A DNA stretch of 64,000 nucleotides from Flavobacterium odoriferum (GCF_025499515.1 NZ_JAMKFA010000001.1:434001-498000); one strand, 5' to 3'. Shown: positions 24,090 through 33,675, numbered from the stretch's first letter. Made by a program: numbers and translations. The notes: generated by a model from the sequence alone, not told the origin.

Positions 24090-25682
24090 TTATTTTTTTG
24101 ACATAATCTCAGCTAAAAGTAACGCATTGTAAGCATTTACAATTTTACCCGATTTAGAAGCATCAGCAAAATTAGCTTTGTGTTTGTCTTCTCCAATTAC
24201 AACTTGATTTTTTAAAGGTGTTCCACTTTCCATGATAATTTGTTTTACTTGAACCGCAGTTAAGTTTGGATAGTATGAACGAATTAATGTTGCCACACCA
24301 GCTACGTTAGGTGATGCCATTGAAGTTCCTTGTAAATATTCGTAAGTATTTAATGGAGTAGTAGCATAAATTTTATCTCCAGGAGCATAAATGTCTACAT
24401 TGTTTTTTCCGTAATTAGAAAAACTTGCAACCATTTTACTTCCGTAAGCTGGAGAAAGCGCCCCAATAATCAATACGTTTTTAGCAAATTCTGGACTTCC
24501 ATCATACGTATCGTTTGGATATTTGTTTGTAACATCTAAATCATACGACTCATTACCAGCAGCTATAACTACTAAAACGTCTTTAGATTCAGCATATTTG
24601 ATAGCATCGATAACCCATTCTTTGTTTTGAGAAAAATATTTTCCAAAAGAACCGTTGATTACTTTTGCACCATTGTCTACCGCATAACGAATTCCTAAAG
24701 CAATATCTTTATCATATTCGTCACCATTTGGAACGGCTCTAACTGCCATAATTTGTGCATTGTTTGTAACACCATCACCACCTTTATTATTGCCTCTAAC
24801 TTGAGCAACAATTCCAGCAACGTGTGTTCCGTGTTTTGCTTCTTTTGGCTCTGGACCCACTACGTTATTGTTACCGTATTTCGTGTCTTTTAAATCGTTT
24901 GGATTATCACCCACAATTTTTCTACCATCAAAATCTACATTTAGGTTATAATTTAAAGTAGAAAACACATTGTCATATTCATCTTGAAATTTTTCAACAA
25001 AACCTTCTCCAATCATTCCACCAATTTGTGTCATGATGGTTTTATTTTTAAGAAGTTCTTTATCTTCAGTTTTAATAGCATTTAAATCTTCAATAGTATA
25101 TGTTTCTTTTTTTAAGTATTTTTTGATTGATTCGTTTGCTTGCGAAATCATATCATATTGAGGTTTTACAGCTACTAACTCACTTCTTTCTTTATCCAAT
25201 TCTGCTTTCGCTTTATCATAATCTGGAGTTCCAGGCCCTTTTTTAACAATACGTGTCATTTCTAATTGCTCATGAACAGCGTTTCCTAAGAAATTCCATC
25301 CATGCATATCGTCAATGTAACCATTTTTGTCATCGTCAATTTTATTTCCAGCAATTTCTTTTGGATTGGTCCAAATCACCGCTTTTAAATCTTCGTGGTT
25401 AATATCCACACCAGAATCTACGATTCCAACGATAACTTTTTGCCCTTTTTTACCTTTTAAAAGTTCAGCATATGCTTTGTCAACGCTCATTCCAGGAACA
25501 GTGTCTTTTACTAAGTCTAAATGACTCCAACGCTTTAAGTCTTTATCTGCTAATGGGGTAATTTTTAAAGGTAAATTGTCAACGTTTTCAACTGGAGTTG
25601 ATACCATTTTTTGCGATCCACAACTTGCTAAAACAAGTCCTAAAGCTAAGCTTAAATACAGTGGTCTAAAAATTTTCTTCAT
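24090..25682 (-). CDS. Subtilisin-like S8 serine peptidase, lipoprotein
   Basis: A 530-residue peptidase with a lipoprotein signal (LGLVLASCGSQ, Cys about 21). The catalytic Asp is in VGIVDSGVDINHEDL, His in KHGTHVAGIVAQ and Ser in QGTSMASPNVAGV. An insertion of about 130 residues rich in K, E and D sits between the Asp and His motifs (LDKERSELVAVKPQYD region), as in several Bacteroidota S8 proteins. It is predicted to act in the periplasm or on the surface. It has its own terminator, and the M1 peptidase gene follows. Confidence 0.93.
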   Translation of the reverse strand: MKKIFRPLYLSLALGLVLASCGSQKMVSTPVENVDNLPLKITPLADKDLKRWSHLDLVKDTVPGMSVDKAYAELLKGKKGQKVIVGIVDSGVDINHEDLKAVIWTNPKEIAGNKIDDDKNGYIDDMHGWNFLGNAVHEQLEMTRIVKKGPGTPDYDKAKAELDKERSELVAVKPQYDMISQANESIKKYLKKETYTIEDLNAIKTEDKELLKNKTIMTQIGGMIGEGFVEKFQDEYDNVFSTLNYNLNVDFDGRKIVGDNPNDLKDTKYGNNNVVGPEPKEAKHGTHVAGIVAQVRGNNKGGDGVTNNAQIMAVRAVPNGDEYDKDIALGIRYAVDNGAKVINGSFGKYFSQNKEWVIDAIKYAESKDVLVVIAAGNESYDLDVTNKYPNDTYDGSPEFAKNVLIIGALSPAYGSKMVASFSNYGKNNVDIYAPGDKIYATTPLNTYEYLQGTSMASPNVAGVATLIRSYYPNLTAVQVKQIIMESGTPLKNQVVIGEDKHKANFADASKSGKIVNAYNALLLAEIMSKK

Positions 25683-25756
25683 ATTCTCAATTAATTAATT
25701 TTCAGCTATTGGACTGAAATGGTTTGTATTTGTTACAGTTATAGGTGTTTTTAACA

Positions 25757-26617
25757 TTATTTTAAAATATCATCGCATTTAAAAACCTCTTTTAAACGAA
25801 CCCCTTTTTCGGTTCGTTCTACAGTGATAATTTCATTATGTGCATCGTGTTCTAAAAACAAATAATAATTATTGTCAGCCGCAGCGTTCATGAATTTTGC
25901 TTTTTCGTCTAACGTCAGCAAAGGTCTTGTATCATAACCCATTACATACGGAATAGGAATATGACCAGCAGTTGCTAATAAATCGGCACAAAAAACGATA
26001 GTTTTTCCATTGTAGTTGATGTGCGGTAACATTTGTTTTTCGGTATGACCATCAGCAAAGAAAATACCAAAACCCAATTCTGATTCTTGTAAGAAATCGC
26101 CTTCAGATCTTTTAACGAAATTCAACTGACCACTTTCTTGCATTGGAATGATGTTTTCATGTAAAAAAGAAGCTTTTTCTCTCGAATTTGGTTTCGTTGC
26201 CCATTCCCAATGATTCTCATTTGTCCAGAATTTCGCATTTTTAAAAGCTACTTCGTAACCCGTTTTATCTTTGTTCCAGTTTACGCTTCCACCACAATGG
26301 TCAAAATGCAAATGCGTCATAAACACATCTGTAATATCATCACGATGAAAACCTGCATTTTTTAATGATTTATCTAATGAGTGATCACCCCAAAGCGAAT
26401 AATATCCAAAAAATTTATCCGATTGTTTGTTTCCCATTCCGGTATCAATCAACGTCAATCGGTTTCCGTCTTCAATTAATAAGCATCTTGCGGCGATGTC
26501 AATTAAGTTATTTTCGTCGGCCGGATTGGTTTTATTCCAAATGGTTTTAGGCACCACGCCAAACATAGCGCCACCATCTAATTTAAAATTTCCAGCTTCA
26601 ATAGGGTGTAATTTCAT
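25757..26617 (-). CDS. MBL-fold metallo-hydrolase
   Basis: A 286-residue metallo-beta-lactamase-fold protein with the metal motif MTHLHFDHCGG (HxHxDH) near residue 97 and further ligands in FADGHTEKQM and FLEHDAH. It lacks a signal peptide, so it is cytoplasmic. The family covers lactonases, thioesterases and other hydrolases; the substrate cannot be told from sequence. It is divergent from the suf operon, with about 145 bp between starts. Confidence 0.85.
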   Translation of the reverse strand: MKLHPIEAGNFKLDGGAMFGVVPKTIWNKTNPADENNLIDIAARCLLIEDGNRLTLIDTGMGNKQSDKFFGYYSLWGDHSLDKSLKNAGFHRDDITDVFMTHLHFDHCGGSVNWNKDKTGYEVAFKNAKFWTNENHWEWATKPNSREKASFLHENIIPMQESGQLNFVKRSEGDFLQESELGFGIFFADGHTEKQMLPHINYNGKTIVFCADLLATAGHIPIPYVMGYDTRPLLTLDEKAKFMNAAADNNYYLFLEHDAHNEIITVERTEKGVRLKEVFKCDDILK

Positions 26618-26701
26618 AGGTCAAACAATTTTCAGCCAAATTACAAAAAATACTATAAACAGAAACTATGAATCGATAAGTTATAAAAATGTTAGCAACT
26701 C

Positions 26702-26731
26702 TTGTAAAAAGCAATTTATGGATTATCTTTG
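26702..26731 (+). promoter_or_regulatory. Promoter of the suf operon
   Basis: TTG (26702-26704), a 19-nt spacer and TATCTTTG (26724-26731) make a full Bacteroidota promoter (TTG-N19-TAnnTTTG). The sufA-like start lies 31 nt downstream. It is the best-formed promoter in the window. No iron-responsive operator is obvious nearby. Confidence 0.8.
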
Positions 26732-26762
26732 CAGTTAATTTAGACAAAATCAAAATAAGGAA

Positions 26763-27092
26763 ATGATTAAAGTATCTGATACAGCAAGTAAAAAAATCAT
26801 CAGCATGATGCAAGAAGATGGTTTTGATGCAGCCAAAGATTACGTGCGAGTAGGCGTAAAAAGTGGTGGTTGCTCGGGTTTGTCTTATGATTTAAAATTC
26901 GACAAAGAAATAGGAGAAAACGATAAAATATTTGAAGATAATAATGTAAAAATTGCCGTTGAGAAAAAGAGTTTTCTTTATTTGGCAGGAACTATATTAG
27001 AATTTTCGGGTGGTTTAAACGGAAAAGGATTTGTTTTTAACAATCCAAATGCACAAAGAACGTGTGGATGTGGAGAGAGTTTTTCGTTATAA
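26763..27092 (+). CDS. sufA: A-type iron-sulfur carrier (SufA/IscA/HesB family)
   Basis: A 109-residue A-type carrier that moves Fe-S clusters from the SufBCD scaffold to target apoproteins. The three conserved cysteines are present: SGGCSGL near residue 38 and TCGCG near the C-terminus. The length is standard. It is the first gene of the suf operon and is separated from sufB by an inserted four-helix-bundle gene. It could also be called iscA-like; the operon context favours sufA. Confidence 0.9.
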   Translation: MIKVSDTASKKIISMMQEDGFDAAKDYVRVGVKSGGCSGLSYDLKFDKEIGENDKIFEDNNVKIAVEKKSFLYLAGTILEFSGGLNGKGFVFNNPNAQRTCGCGESFSL

Positions 27093-27546
27093 AATTTAAA
27101 GATTGAAAAATTAAATGATTTAAAGATTATGACGAAATCTTTTGAAGAATTTGAAGTACACAAGAAAAGTGTTTTGCTTACAAAACAAGTTTTTAAATTA
27201 TTGAATAATTCTTCATTAGAGAAAGAATTTGGTTTTAAAGATCAAATTAAAAGAGCTGTAATTTCGATTACAAATAATATAGCTGAAGGTTCAGAATATA
27301 ACAACAATAAGCAATTCATTCGATATTTAAAAATTGCAAAAGGGAGTTGTGCTGAAGTTAGAAATATGTTGTTGTTAGCAAAAGAATTGGAATTTTGTAC
27401 AGAAAAAGAAATGCAAGATAGTTTTCAATTAACAATTGAGATTTCTCAAAACATTTCTAATTTTATAAAGTATTTAGATTCAAAATTAGAAAAATGATAG
27501 TTTGAAGGTTTTATGGGAATTTTTAAATTCTTCAATCTTTAAATTT
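27092..27546. repeat. Inverted repeats flanking the four-helix-bundle gene
   Basis: A left arm (27092-27115) and a right arm (27523-27546) are reverse complements at 22 of 24 positions; the core is ATTTAAAGATTGAA and its complement. They bracket a single ORF and lie within the suf operon. The arms are very AT-rich, so chance is a real alternative, but the length and symmetrical placement are notable. Confidence 0.65.
27129..27497 (+). CDS. Four-helix-bundle protein, 23S rRNA intervening-sequence (IVP/S23) type
   Basis: A 122-residue helical protein of the S23/IVP four-helix-bundle family. The key motif is IKRAVISITNNIAEGSEYNNNKQFIRYLKIAKGSCAEV, given here as family description: NIAEG is near residue 56 and the KGSCAEVRNMLLLAKEL segment near residue 78. 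Members are encoded within intervening sequences of 23S rRNA in several bacteria and are related to Avd of diversity-generating retroelements. Here it interrupts the suf operon between sufA and sufB, flanked by inverted repeats. No role in Fe-S assembly is expected; it looks like a small mobile passenger. Confidence 0.88.
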   Translation: MTKSFEEFEVHKKSVLLTKQVFKLLNNSSLEKEFGFKDQIKRAVISITNNIAEGSEYNNNKQFIRYLKIAKGSCAEVRNMLLLAKELEFCTEKEMQDSFQLTIEISQNISNFIKYLDSKLEK

Positions 27547-27559
27547 TTAAATTAAAAAA

Positions 27560-29008
27560 ATGAGTAAATACACAGAAGACGACTTAAAAGTCGAATTAGA
27601 AAATAAAGAATACGAATACGGATTTTATACCGAATTGGACTCGGAAACGTTTCCTATTGGTTTAAATGAAGACATTGTTCGTGCGATTTCGAAGAAAAAA
27701 GAAGAGCCTGAATGGATGACCGAATGGCGTTTAGAAGCTTTTCGTGCTTGGTTAGAAATGGTTGAGCCTGAATGGGCAAACGTTCATTACGAAAAACCAG
27801 ATTTTCAAGCGATTTCGTATTATTCGGCACCTAAAAAAGCGGATCCGAATAAAAAATTAGAAGACGTTGATCCTGAACTTTTGGCGATGTACAAAAAGCT
27901 AGGAATTTCAGTGGACGAGCAAAAGAAAATGAACAATGTAGCGATTGATATCGTGGTGGATTCGGTTTCTGTAGCAACTACTTTTAAGAAAACATTAAAC
28001 GAAAAAGGCATTATTTTCTGTTCGATTTCGGAAGCTATCAAAGAACATCCAGAATTAGTTCGTAAATATTTAGGAACAATCGTTCCTCAGAAAGATAATT
28101 TTTATGCGGCTTTAAATTCAGCGGTTTTCTCTGATGGAAGCTTCTGTTACATTCCAAAAGGCGTTCGTTGTCCAATGGAATTATCAACGTATTTCCGAAT
28201 CAATCAAGGTGGAACAGGTCAGTTTGAAAGAACATTGTTAATTGCCGATGAAGGAAGTTATGTTTCGTATTTAGAAGGTTGTACCGCTCCAAGTCGTGAT
28301 GAAAACCAATTGCACGCAGCCGTTGTAGAATTAATTGCAATGGACGATGCCGAAATCAAATATTCAACCGTTCAAAACTGGTATCCAGGAAACAAAGAAG
28401 GAAAAGGTGGTGTTTATAATTTCGTAACCAAAAGAGGTTTATGCGAGAAAAACGCTAAAATTTCTTGGACACAAGTAGAAACAGGTTCGGCAGTAACATG
28501 GAAATATCCTTCGGTTGTTTTAAAAGGAGATAATTCAATTGGCGAATTTTACTCAATTGCAGTTACCAACAATTACCAGCAAGCTGATACAGGAACTAAG
28601 ATGATTCACTTGGGTAAAAACTCAAAGTCAACTATTATTTCTAAAGGAATTTCAGCAGGAAAATCACAAAATAGTTATAGAGGATTAGTACAAATAGGAG
28701 CAAGAGCTGAAAACGCGCGTAATTTCTCTCAATGTGATTCGCTTTTAATGGGAAATAATTGTGGAGCACACACTTTTCCGTATATCGAAAGTAAAAATGC
28801 TTCGGCAAAAATTGAACACGAAGCAACGACTTCAAAAATTGGAGAAGATCAAGTATTCTATTGCAACCAACGTGGAATTCCAACCGAAAAAGCAATTGCC
28901 TTAATCGTAAACGGATTCAGTAAAGAAGTATTGAATAAATTACCAATGGAATTTGCAGTGGAAGCACAGAAGTTGTTGGAAATTTCACTTGAAGGAAGTG
29001 TTGGATAA
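27560..29008 (+). CDS. sufB: Fe-S cluster scaffold subunit SufB
   Basis: A 482-residue scaffold subunit. It carries the SufB signatures [38 protein letters not shown] and the C-terminal [20 protein letters not shown]. With SufC and SufD it forms the SufBC2D complex that assembles 4Fe-4S clusters from persulfide sulfur delivered by SufSE. It is the longest and best conserved gene of the operon. sufC follows after 49 bp, which contain a 10-bp tandem repeat (AACTTATATG twice). Confidence 0.96.
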   Translation: MSKYTEDDLKVELENKEYEYGFYTELDSETFPIGLNEDIVRAISKKKEEPEWMTEWRLEAFRAWLEMVEPEWANVHYEKPDFQAISYYSAPKKADPNKKLEDVDPELLAMYKKLGISVDEQKKMNNVAIDIVVDSVSVATTFKKTLNEKGIIFCSISEAIKEHPELVRKYLGTIVPQKDNFYAALNSAVFSDGSFCYIPKGVRCPMELSTYFRINQGGTGQFERTLLIADEGSYVSYLEGCTAPSRDENQLHAAVVELIAMDDAEIKYSTVQNWYPGNKEGKGGVYNFVTKRGLCEKNAKISWTQVETGSAVTWKYPSVVLKGDNSIGEFYSIAVTNNYQQADTGTKMIHLGKNSKSTIISKGISAGKSQNSYRGLVQIGARAENARNFSQCDSLLMGNNCGAHTFPYIESKNASAKIEHEATTSKIGEDQVFYCNQRGIPTEKAIALIVNGFSKEVLNKLPMEFAVEAQKLLEISLEGSVG

Positions 29009-29057
29009 AACTTATATGAACTTATATGCCTTAAATGGTTTAAAATAAAAAAATAAG

Positions 29058-29810
29058 ATGTTAAGCATTAAAAATTTACACGCGTCTGTTGAAGACAAAG
29101 AAATATTAAAAGGAATCAACCTTGAAATTAAGGCAGGAGAAGTTCATGCGATTATGGGACCAAACGGTGCCGGAAAATCAACGTTATCTTCTATCATTGC
29201 TGGAAACGAAAATTACGAAGTAACCGAAGGTGAAATCTTTTTAGACGGAGAAGAAATTTCAGAATTAGCTCCAGAAGAAAGAGCTCATAAAGGTGTTTTC
29301 TTATCGTTCCAATATCCAGTTGAAATTCCAGGAGTTTCGGTAACGAATTTCATCAAAACGGCAATTAACGAAAGTAGAAAAGCCAACGGAAAAGAGGAAA
29401 TGCCAGCTAACGAAATGCTGAAGTTAATTCGTGAAAAATCAGAATTATTAGAAATGGACCGTAAATTCTTATCGCGTTCGTTAAACGAAGGTTTTTCGGG
29501 TGGTGAAAAGAAACGTAACGAGATTTTCCAAATGGCAATGTTGGAACCAAAAATCGCAATTTTGGACGAAACCGATTCAGGTTTAGATATCGATGCGTTA
29601 CGAATTGTGGCTAACGGTGTAAATAAATTGAAAAACGAAAACAACGCGGTGTTAGTCATTACGCACTACCAACGTTTGTTAGATTATATTGTTCCAGATT
29701 TCGTTCACGTTTTAATGGACGGGAAAATCGTAAAAACTGGTGGAGCTGATTTAGCTTTAGAGTTAGAAGAAAAAGGTTACGACTGGATTAAACAAGAACA
29801 AGAAGCATAA
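29058..29810 (+). CDS. sufC: SUF system ATPase SufC
   Basis: A 250-residue ABC-type ATPase. Walker A is GPNGAGKST near residue 35, the signature is [12 protein letters not shown], Walker B is [12 protein letters not shown] and the switch histidine is in VITHYQRLL. The ATPase cycle drives conformational change of the SufB-SufD interface during cluster assembly. It has no membrane partner. It sits 1 nt before the sufD start codon and is probably translationally coupled to it. Confidence 0.96.
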   Translation: MLSIKNLHASVEDKEILKGINLEIKAGEVHAIMGPNGAGKSTLSSIIAGNENYEVTEGEIFLDGEEISELAPEERAHKGVFLSFQYPVEIPGVSVTNFIKTAINESRKANGKEEMPANEMLKLIREKSELLEMDRKFLSRSLNEGFSGGEKKRNEIFQMAMLEPKIAILDETDSGLDIDALRIVANGVNKLKNENNAVLVITHYQRLLDYIVPDFVHVLMDGKIVKTGGADLALELEEKGYDWIKQEQEA

Positions 29811-29811
29811 T

Positions 29812-31128
29812 ATGGAGTTGAAAGAAAAAATGTTAGCTTCCTTCATGGCCTTTGAAGAAAAAATCAAGGACAATGAAGATTTACATGAAGTTCGAAATCA
29901 CGCCATAAAAAATTTCGAAAACAAAGGTTTCCCTACTAAAAAAGAGGAAGCTTGGAAATACACCTCGTTAAATTCGATTTTAAAGAATGATTTTTCGGTT
30001 TTCCCAAAGAAAGAAAATGCGATTGAATTTAAAGATGTAAAAAAGTATTTCTTACACGAAATTGACACATATAAAGTAGTTTTCATTGACGGAATTTTCA
30101 GTTCGTTTTTGTCTTCTACTACACATGATGGTTTAGATGTTTGCTTGATGTCTTCGGCATTGACCAAGCCTAAATACAAAATGATTGTTGATACGTATTT
30201 TAATCAAATTGCAAGTAAAGAAGAGAGTTTAACTTCTTTAAATACAGCTTTTTCATTGGAAGGAGCATATATCAACATTCCAAAAAGTAAAGTGGTTGAA
30301 AAACCAATCGAAATTATTTATTTCTCAACAGGAAATGAAGCGGCTTTGATGGTGCAACCACGAAATTTGGTCATTGTGGGAGAAAATGCACACGTGCAAA
30401 TCGTAGAACGTCATCAAAGTTTGAATAGCAATCCGGTTTTAACGAATTCGGTTACCGAAATTTTCGCTCAAAAACGTGCGATTGTAGATTATTACAAAGT
30501 GCAAAACGATGTGCAAACTGCCAATTTGATTGACAATACGTACATTGCGCAAAAGCAAGAGAGTAGAGTAGCGGTGCATACGTTTTCGTTTGGTGGAAAC
30601 ATCACAAGAAACAATTTGAATTTCTATCATCAAGGAGAAAGAATTGATTCAACGTTGAAAGGAATTACCATTATTGGCGATAAACAACACGTAGATCATT
30701 ATACTTTAGTGCAACATGCAACGCCAAATTGCGAAAGCCACCAAAACTATAAAACGATTTTACACGATAGTTCAACAGGCGTTTTCAACGGAAAAATTTT
30801 CGTAGAAAAAGAAGCCCAAAAAACTGATGCGTTCCAACAAAATAATAACATTTTAATTGGTGATAAAGCTACCATCAACGCAAAACCACAATTGGAAATT
30901 TTTGCTGACGATGTAAAATGTTCGCACGGTTGTACCATTGGACAATTAGATGAAAGTGCAATGTTTTACATGCAACAACGCGGAATTCCTAAAAAAGAAG
31001 CGAAAGCTTTGTTGATGTACGCTTTTACAAGCGAAGTAACCAACAGTGTAAAAATCCCAGAATTAAAAGCAAAAATTGCTCGTATTATCGCCGATAAATT
31101 AGGCGTAAATATGGGATTTGATTTGTAA
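29812..31128 (+). CDS. sufD: Fe-S cluster assembly subunit SufD
   Basis: A 438-residue SufB paralogue. The N-terminal FPTKKEEAWKYTSLNSIL motif, the beta-helix core and the conserved DDVKCSHGCTIGQLDESAMFYMQQRGIPKKEAKALL near the C-terminus (around residue 360) identify SufD. It completes the SufBC2D complex and supports iron acquisition. It is followed by an intrinsic terminator before sufS, so expression may drop here. Confidence 0.95.
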   Translation: MELKEKMLASFMAFEEKIKDNEDLHEVRNHAIKNFENKGFPTKKEEAWKYTSLNSILKNDFSVFPKKENAIEFKDVKKYFLHEIDTYKVVFIDGIFSSFLSSTTHDGLDVCLMSSALTKPKYKMIVDTYFNQIASKEESLTSLNTAFSLEGAYINIPKSKVVEKPIEIIYFSTGNEAALMVQPRNLVIVGENAHVQIVERHQSLNSNPVLTNSVTEIFAQKRAIVDYYKVQNDVQTANLIDNTYIAQKQESRVAVHTFSFGGNITRNNLNFYHQGERIDSTLKGITIIGDKQHVDHYTLVQHATPNCESHQNYKTILHDSSTGVFNGKIFVEKEAQKTDAFQQNNNILIGDKATINAKPQLEIFADDVKCSHGCTIGQLDESAMFYMQQRGIPKKEAKALLMYAFTSEVTNSVKIPELKAKIARIIADKLGVNMGFDL

Positions 31129-31136
31129 TATATAAG

Positions 31137-31160
31137 ACCGCTTTATTGCGGTTTTGTTTT
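31137..31160 (+). terminator. Intrinsic terminator between sufD and sufS
   Basis: ACCGC (31137-31141) pairs with GCGGT (31148-31152) around a 6-nt loop, followed by TTTTGTTTT. The stem is only 5 bp, so read-through is likely; it may reduce expression of the downstream suf genes. Confidence 0.65.
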
Positions 31161-31182
31161 ATATAAAATAAAAAATATCAAT

Positions 31183-32397
31183 ATGTTTGATGTTCAAAAA
31201 GTAAGAGCTGATTTTCCCATTTTATCGCAAAAAGTAAATGGCAAACCCTTGGTGTATTTTGATAACGGAGCTACTTCGCAAAAGCCACAAGTGGTAATTG
31301 ATGCTATTTCCAAATATTACAGCGAAATCAATGCAAATATTCACCGCGGTGTGCATACGCTGAGTCAATTGGCTACGGATGCGTATGAAGTGTCAAGAAA
31401 TACGATTCAAAATCACTTAAACGCAAAACATAATCACGAAATCATTTTTACTTCGGGCACTACGTTCGGAATTAACTTGGTGGCGAATGGTTTTTCAAGT
31501 TTGCTAAAAGCAGGCGATGAGGTGATGGTTTCGGCTTTAGAACATCATAGCAACATTGTGCCATGGCAATTTTTATGTGAAAAAACAGGAGCAAAGTTGG
31601 TGGTTATTCCAATGAATGAAAAAGGAGAATTGATTATTTCAGAATTTGACAAATTACTTATTGAAAAAACGAAAATCGTAACTGTTAATCATATTTCAAA
31701 TGCGTTAGGAACGGTTAACCCAATTGAATACATTATTAAAAAAGCACATGATGTTGGAGCGGCCGTCTTAATTGATGGAGCACAAGCAACCCCTCATTTA
31801 CGTCCAGATGTGCAAGCATTGGATTGTGATTTTTATGTGTTTTCGGGACATAAAGTTTGTGGGCCAACAGGCGTTGGAATTTTATACGGAAAAGAAGAAT
31901 GGTTGCGAAAATTACCACCGTATCAAGGCGGAGGTGAAATGATTGCCGAAGTTACTTTCGAAAAAACAACTTACGCCGATTTGCCACATAAATTTGAAGC
32001 CGGAACACCAAACATCGAAGGAGGAATTGTGCTTGGAACTGCGATTGATTATATGAATTCGATAGGGTTTGATAACATTGCACCTTACGAACAAGAATTA
32101 TTAGACTACGGAACTAAAAGATTACAAGAAATTGAAGGTTTAACAATTTACGGAACAGGCGAAAACAAAGCTTCAGTAATTTCGTTTAATATCGAAGGCA
32201 TTCATCCGTATGACATTGGCACAATTATAGATAAGTTAGGTATAGCGGTTAGAACCGGTCATCATTGCGCCCAACCTATTATGAATTTTTTCAATATTCC
32301 AGGAACGATTAGAGCAAGTTTTGCTTTTTACAATACCAAGGAAGAAATTGATATCTTTGTAGAAGCGGTTAAAAAAGCGCAAATGATGTTATCTTAA
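31183..32397 (+). CDS. sufS: Cysteine desulfurase SufS
   Basis: A 404-residue PLP enzyme of the group II cysteine desulfurases, removing sulfur from L-cysteine as an enzyme-bound persulfide. The PLP lysine is K224 in FSGHKVCGPTGVG, and the persulfide cysteine is C362 in RTGHHCAQP. The aspartate and histidine PLP contacts lie in DGAQATPH and ALEHHSNIVPW. It works with SufE, encoded two genes later. The start codon follows 22 nt after the terminator region. Confidence 0.96.
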   Translation: MFDVQKVRADFPILSQKVNGKPLVYFDNGATSQKPQVVIDAISKYYSEINANIHRGVHTLSQLATDAYEVSRNTIQNHLNAKHNHEIIFTSGTTFGINLVANGFSSLLKAGDEVMVSALEHHSNIVPWQFLCEKTGAKLVVIPMNEKGELIISEFDKLLIEKTKIVTVNHISNALGTVNPIEYIIKKAHDVGAAVLIDGAQATPHLRPDVQALDCDFYVFSGHKVCGPTGVGILYGKEEWLRKLPPYQGGGEMIAEVTFEKTTYADLPHKFEAGTPNIEGGIVLGTAIDYMNSIGFDNIAPYEQELLDYGTKRLQEIEGLTIYGTGENKASVISFNIEGIHPYDIGTIIDKLGIAVRTGHHCAQPIMNFFNIPGTIRASFAFYNTKEEIDIFVEAVKKAQMMLS

Positions 32398-32410
32398 AAA
32401 AATTAATCAG

Positions 32411-32905
32411 ATGAAAGCAATTACATTTTTAGCAACTTTGATTATCACAATTACTGGGTGTAATTGTCAAAAAAACACTGTTCATTCTAATGGATTGACA
32501 CAAGAAGGAATTTCAAATAATAACAAATCTGAAGCCGTGATGCAAAACAACATACCAGTAATAAAGTATCAAGCAATGGCTCGTAATATTTCGCTTAATG
32601 TTAAAGTTGAAAAGCAAGTATTATATGTATCACGTGTAAGAGATTTCAAAGATTATGATGAAAAAATAGAGGTTTCAGACACGGATTGGAAAGAAATTTC
32701 AACATTAGCAAGAGCGGTGGATTTAGCGAAAGTAAAAGATTTAAAATGGCCAACCGAAAAAAGATATTATGACGGAGCGGCTCATGCAAATATCACTTTT
32801 ATTTCAGACGGAGTTGAATATCCAGCTAATGGATTTGATCATGGTTTTCCACCAGTTGAAATAGAAAAATTGGTAAACAAAATTTTGAAATTGACCGAAA
32901 AATAA
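32411..32905 (+). CDS. Predicted lipoprotein within the suf operon, unknown function
   Basis: A 164-residue protein with a lipobox (TLIITITGCNCQ, Cys17), then a low-complexity spacer and a compact domain from about residue 55 (ISLNVKVEKQVLYVSRVRDF, DLKWPTEKRYYDGAAHANIT, ending VEIEKLVNKILKL). I do not recognise the family. It lies 13 nt after sufS and 1 nt before sufE, so it is surely co-transcribed, although a lipid-anchored product is not an expected part of cytosolic Fe-S assembly. Confidence 0.75.
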   Translation: MKAITFLATLIITITGCNCQKNTVHSNGLTQEGISNNNKSEAVMQNNIPVIKYQAMARNISLNVKVEKQVLYVSRVRDFKDYDEKIEVSDTDWKEISTLARAVDLAKVKDLKWPTEKRYYDGAAHANITFISDGVEYPANGFDHGFPPVEIEKLVNKILKLTEK

Positions 32906-32906
32906 A

Positions 32907-33326
32907 ATGACAATTAAAGAAATACAAAACGAAATTGTAGACGAATTTTCCATGTTTGATGACTGGATGCAACGCTACGAATATATCATTGAATTAGGAA
33001 AAACACTTCCGTTAATTGATGAACAATACAAAATTGACGAAAACATCATCAAAGGTTGCCAATCAAAAGTTTGGGTTCATGGTGAAGAACAAGATGGAAA
33101 AATTGTTTTCACAGCAGATAGTGATGCGATTTTAACTAAAGGGATTATAGCAATTTTAATTCGTGCATTTTCCAATCAATCGCCAAAGGATATTTTAGAT
33201 GCTAATACTGATTTTATTGACGAAATAGGATTAAAAGAACATTTATCACCAACAAGAGCAAACGGTTTGGTTTCAATGATAAAACAAATAAAAATGTATG
33301 CTTTAGCATTTCAATCGAAGCAATAA
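32907..33326 (+). CDS. sufE: Sulfur acceptor SufE
   Basis: A 139-residue SufE-fold protein that accepts persulfide sulfur from SufS and passes it to SufB. The acceptor cysteine is C51 in IIKGCQSKVWV. Further SufE motifs are FSMFDDWMQRYEYIIELGK near the start and LSPTRANGLVSMI at the end. It starts 1 nt after the lipoprotein gene. Confidence 0.95.
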   Translation: MTIKEIQNEIVDEFSMFDDWMQRYEYIIELGKTLPLIDEQYKIDENIIKGCQSKVWVHGEEQDGKIVFTADSDAILTKGIIAILIRAFSNQSPKDILDANTDFIDEIGLKEHLSPTRANGLVSMIKQIKMYALAFQSKQ

Positions 33327-33338
33327 ATAATTAAAAAT

Positions 33339-33662
33339 ATGGAAGAATTTAACGATACAATCAACTTAGGCGAAGATGTAGTAAAAGTTTTAAAAGGAAT
33401 TTTTGACCCTGAAATTCCAGTAGATATTTACGAATTAGGTTTAATCTACGACGTAATGATTAATGAGGATAATGATGTGAAAATCTTAATGACTTTAACA
33501 TCACCAAATTGCCCAGTAGCGGAAACTTTGCCTCAAGAAGTGGAGGAAAAAGTAAAATCTATTGACGCAGTAAAATCATGTGAAGTAGAAATCACATTTG
33601 ATCCGCCTTGGAGCAAAGATTTAATGAGTGAAGAAGCAAAATTAGAATTAGGAATGTTGTAA
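33339..33662 (+). CDS. SUF-associated DUF59/MIP18-family protein (SufT-like)
   Basis: A 107-residue MIP18-fold protein. Motifs are LKGIFDPEIPVDIYELGLIY near residue 19, MTLTSPNCPVAE with the conserved cysteine, and FDPPWSKDLMSEEAKLELG at the end. The family helps mature or deliver Fe-S clusters. It ends in a hairpin-forming spacer before DUF2480. Confidence 0.92.
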   Translation: MEEFNDTINLGEDVVKVLKGIFDPEIPVDIYELGLIYDVMINEDNDVKILMTLTSPNCPVAETLPQEVEEKVKSIDAVKSCEVEITFDPPWSKDLMSEEAKLELGML

Positions 33663-33675
33663 AATTTGTTTAATG

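Noticed and set aside
27092..27546. Diversity-generating retroelement around the four-helix-bundle gene
   Set aside because: The protein family is related to Avd, but no reverse transcriptase or template/variable repeat pair is present.
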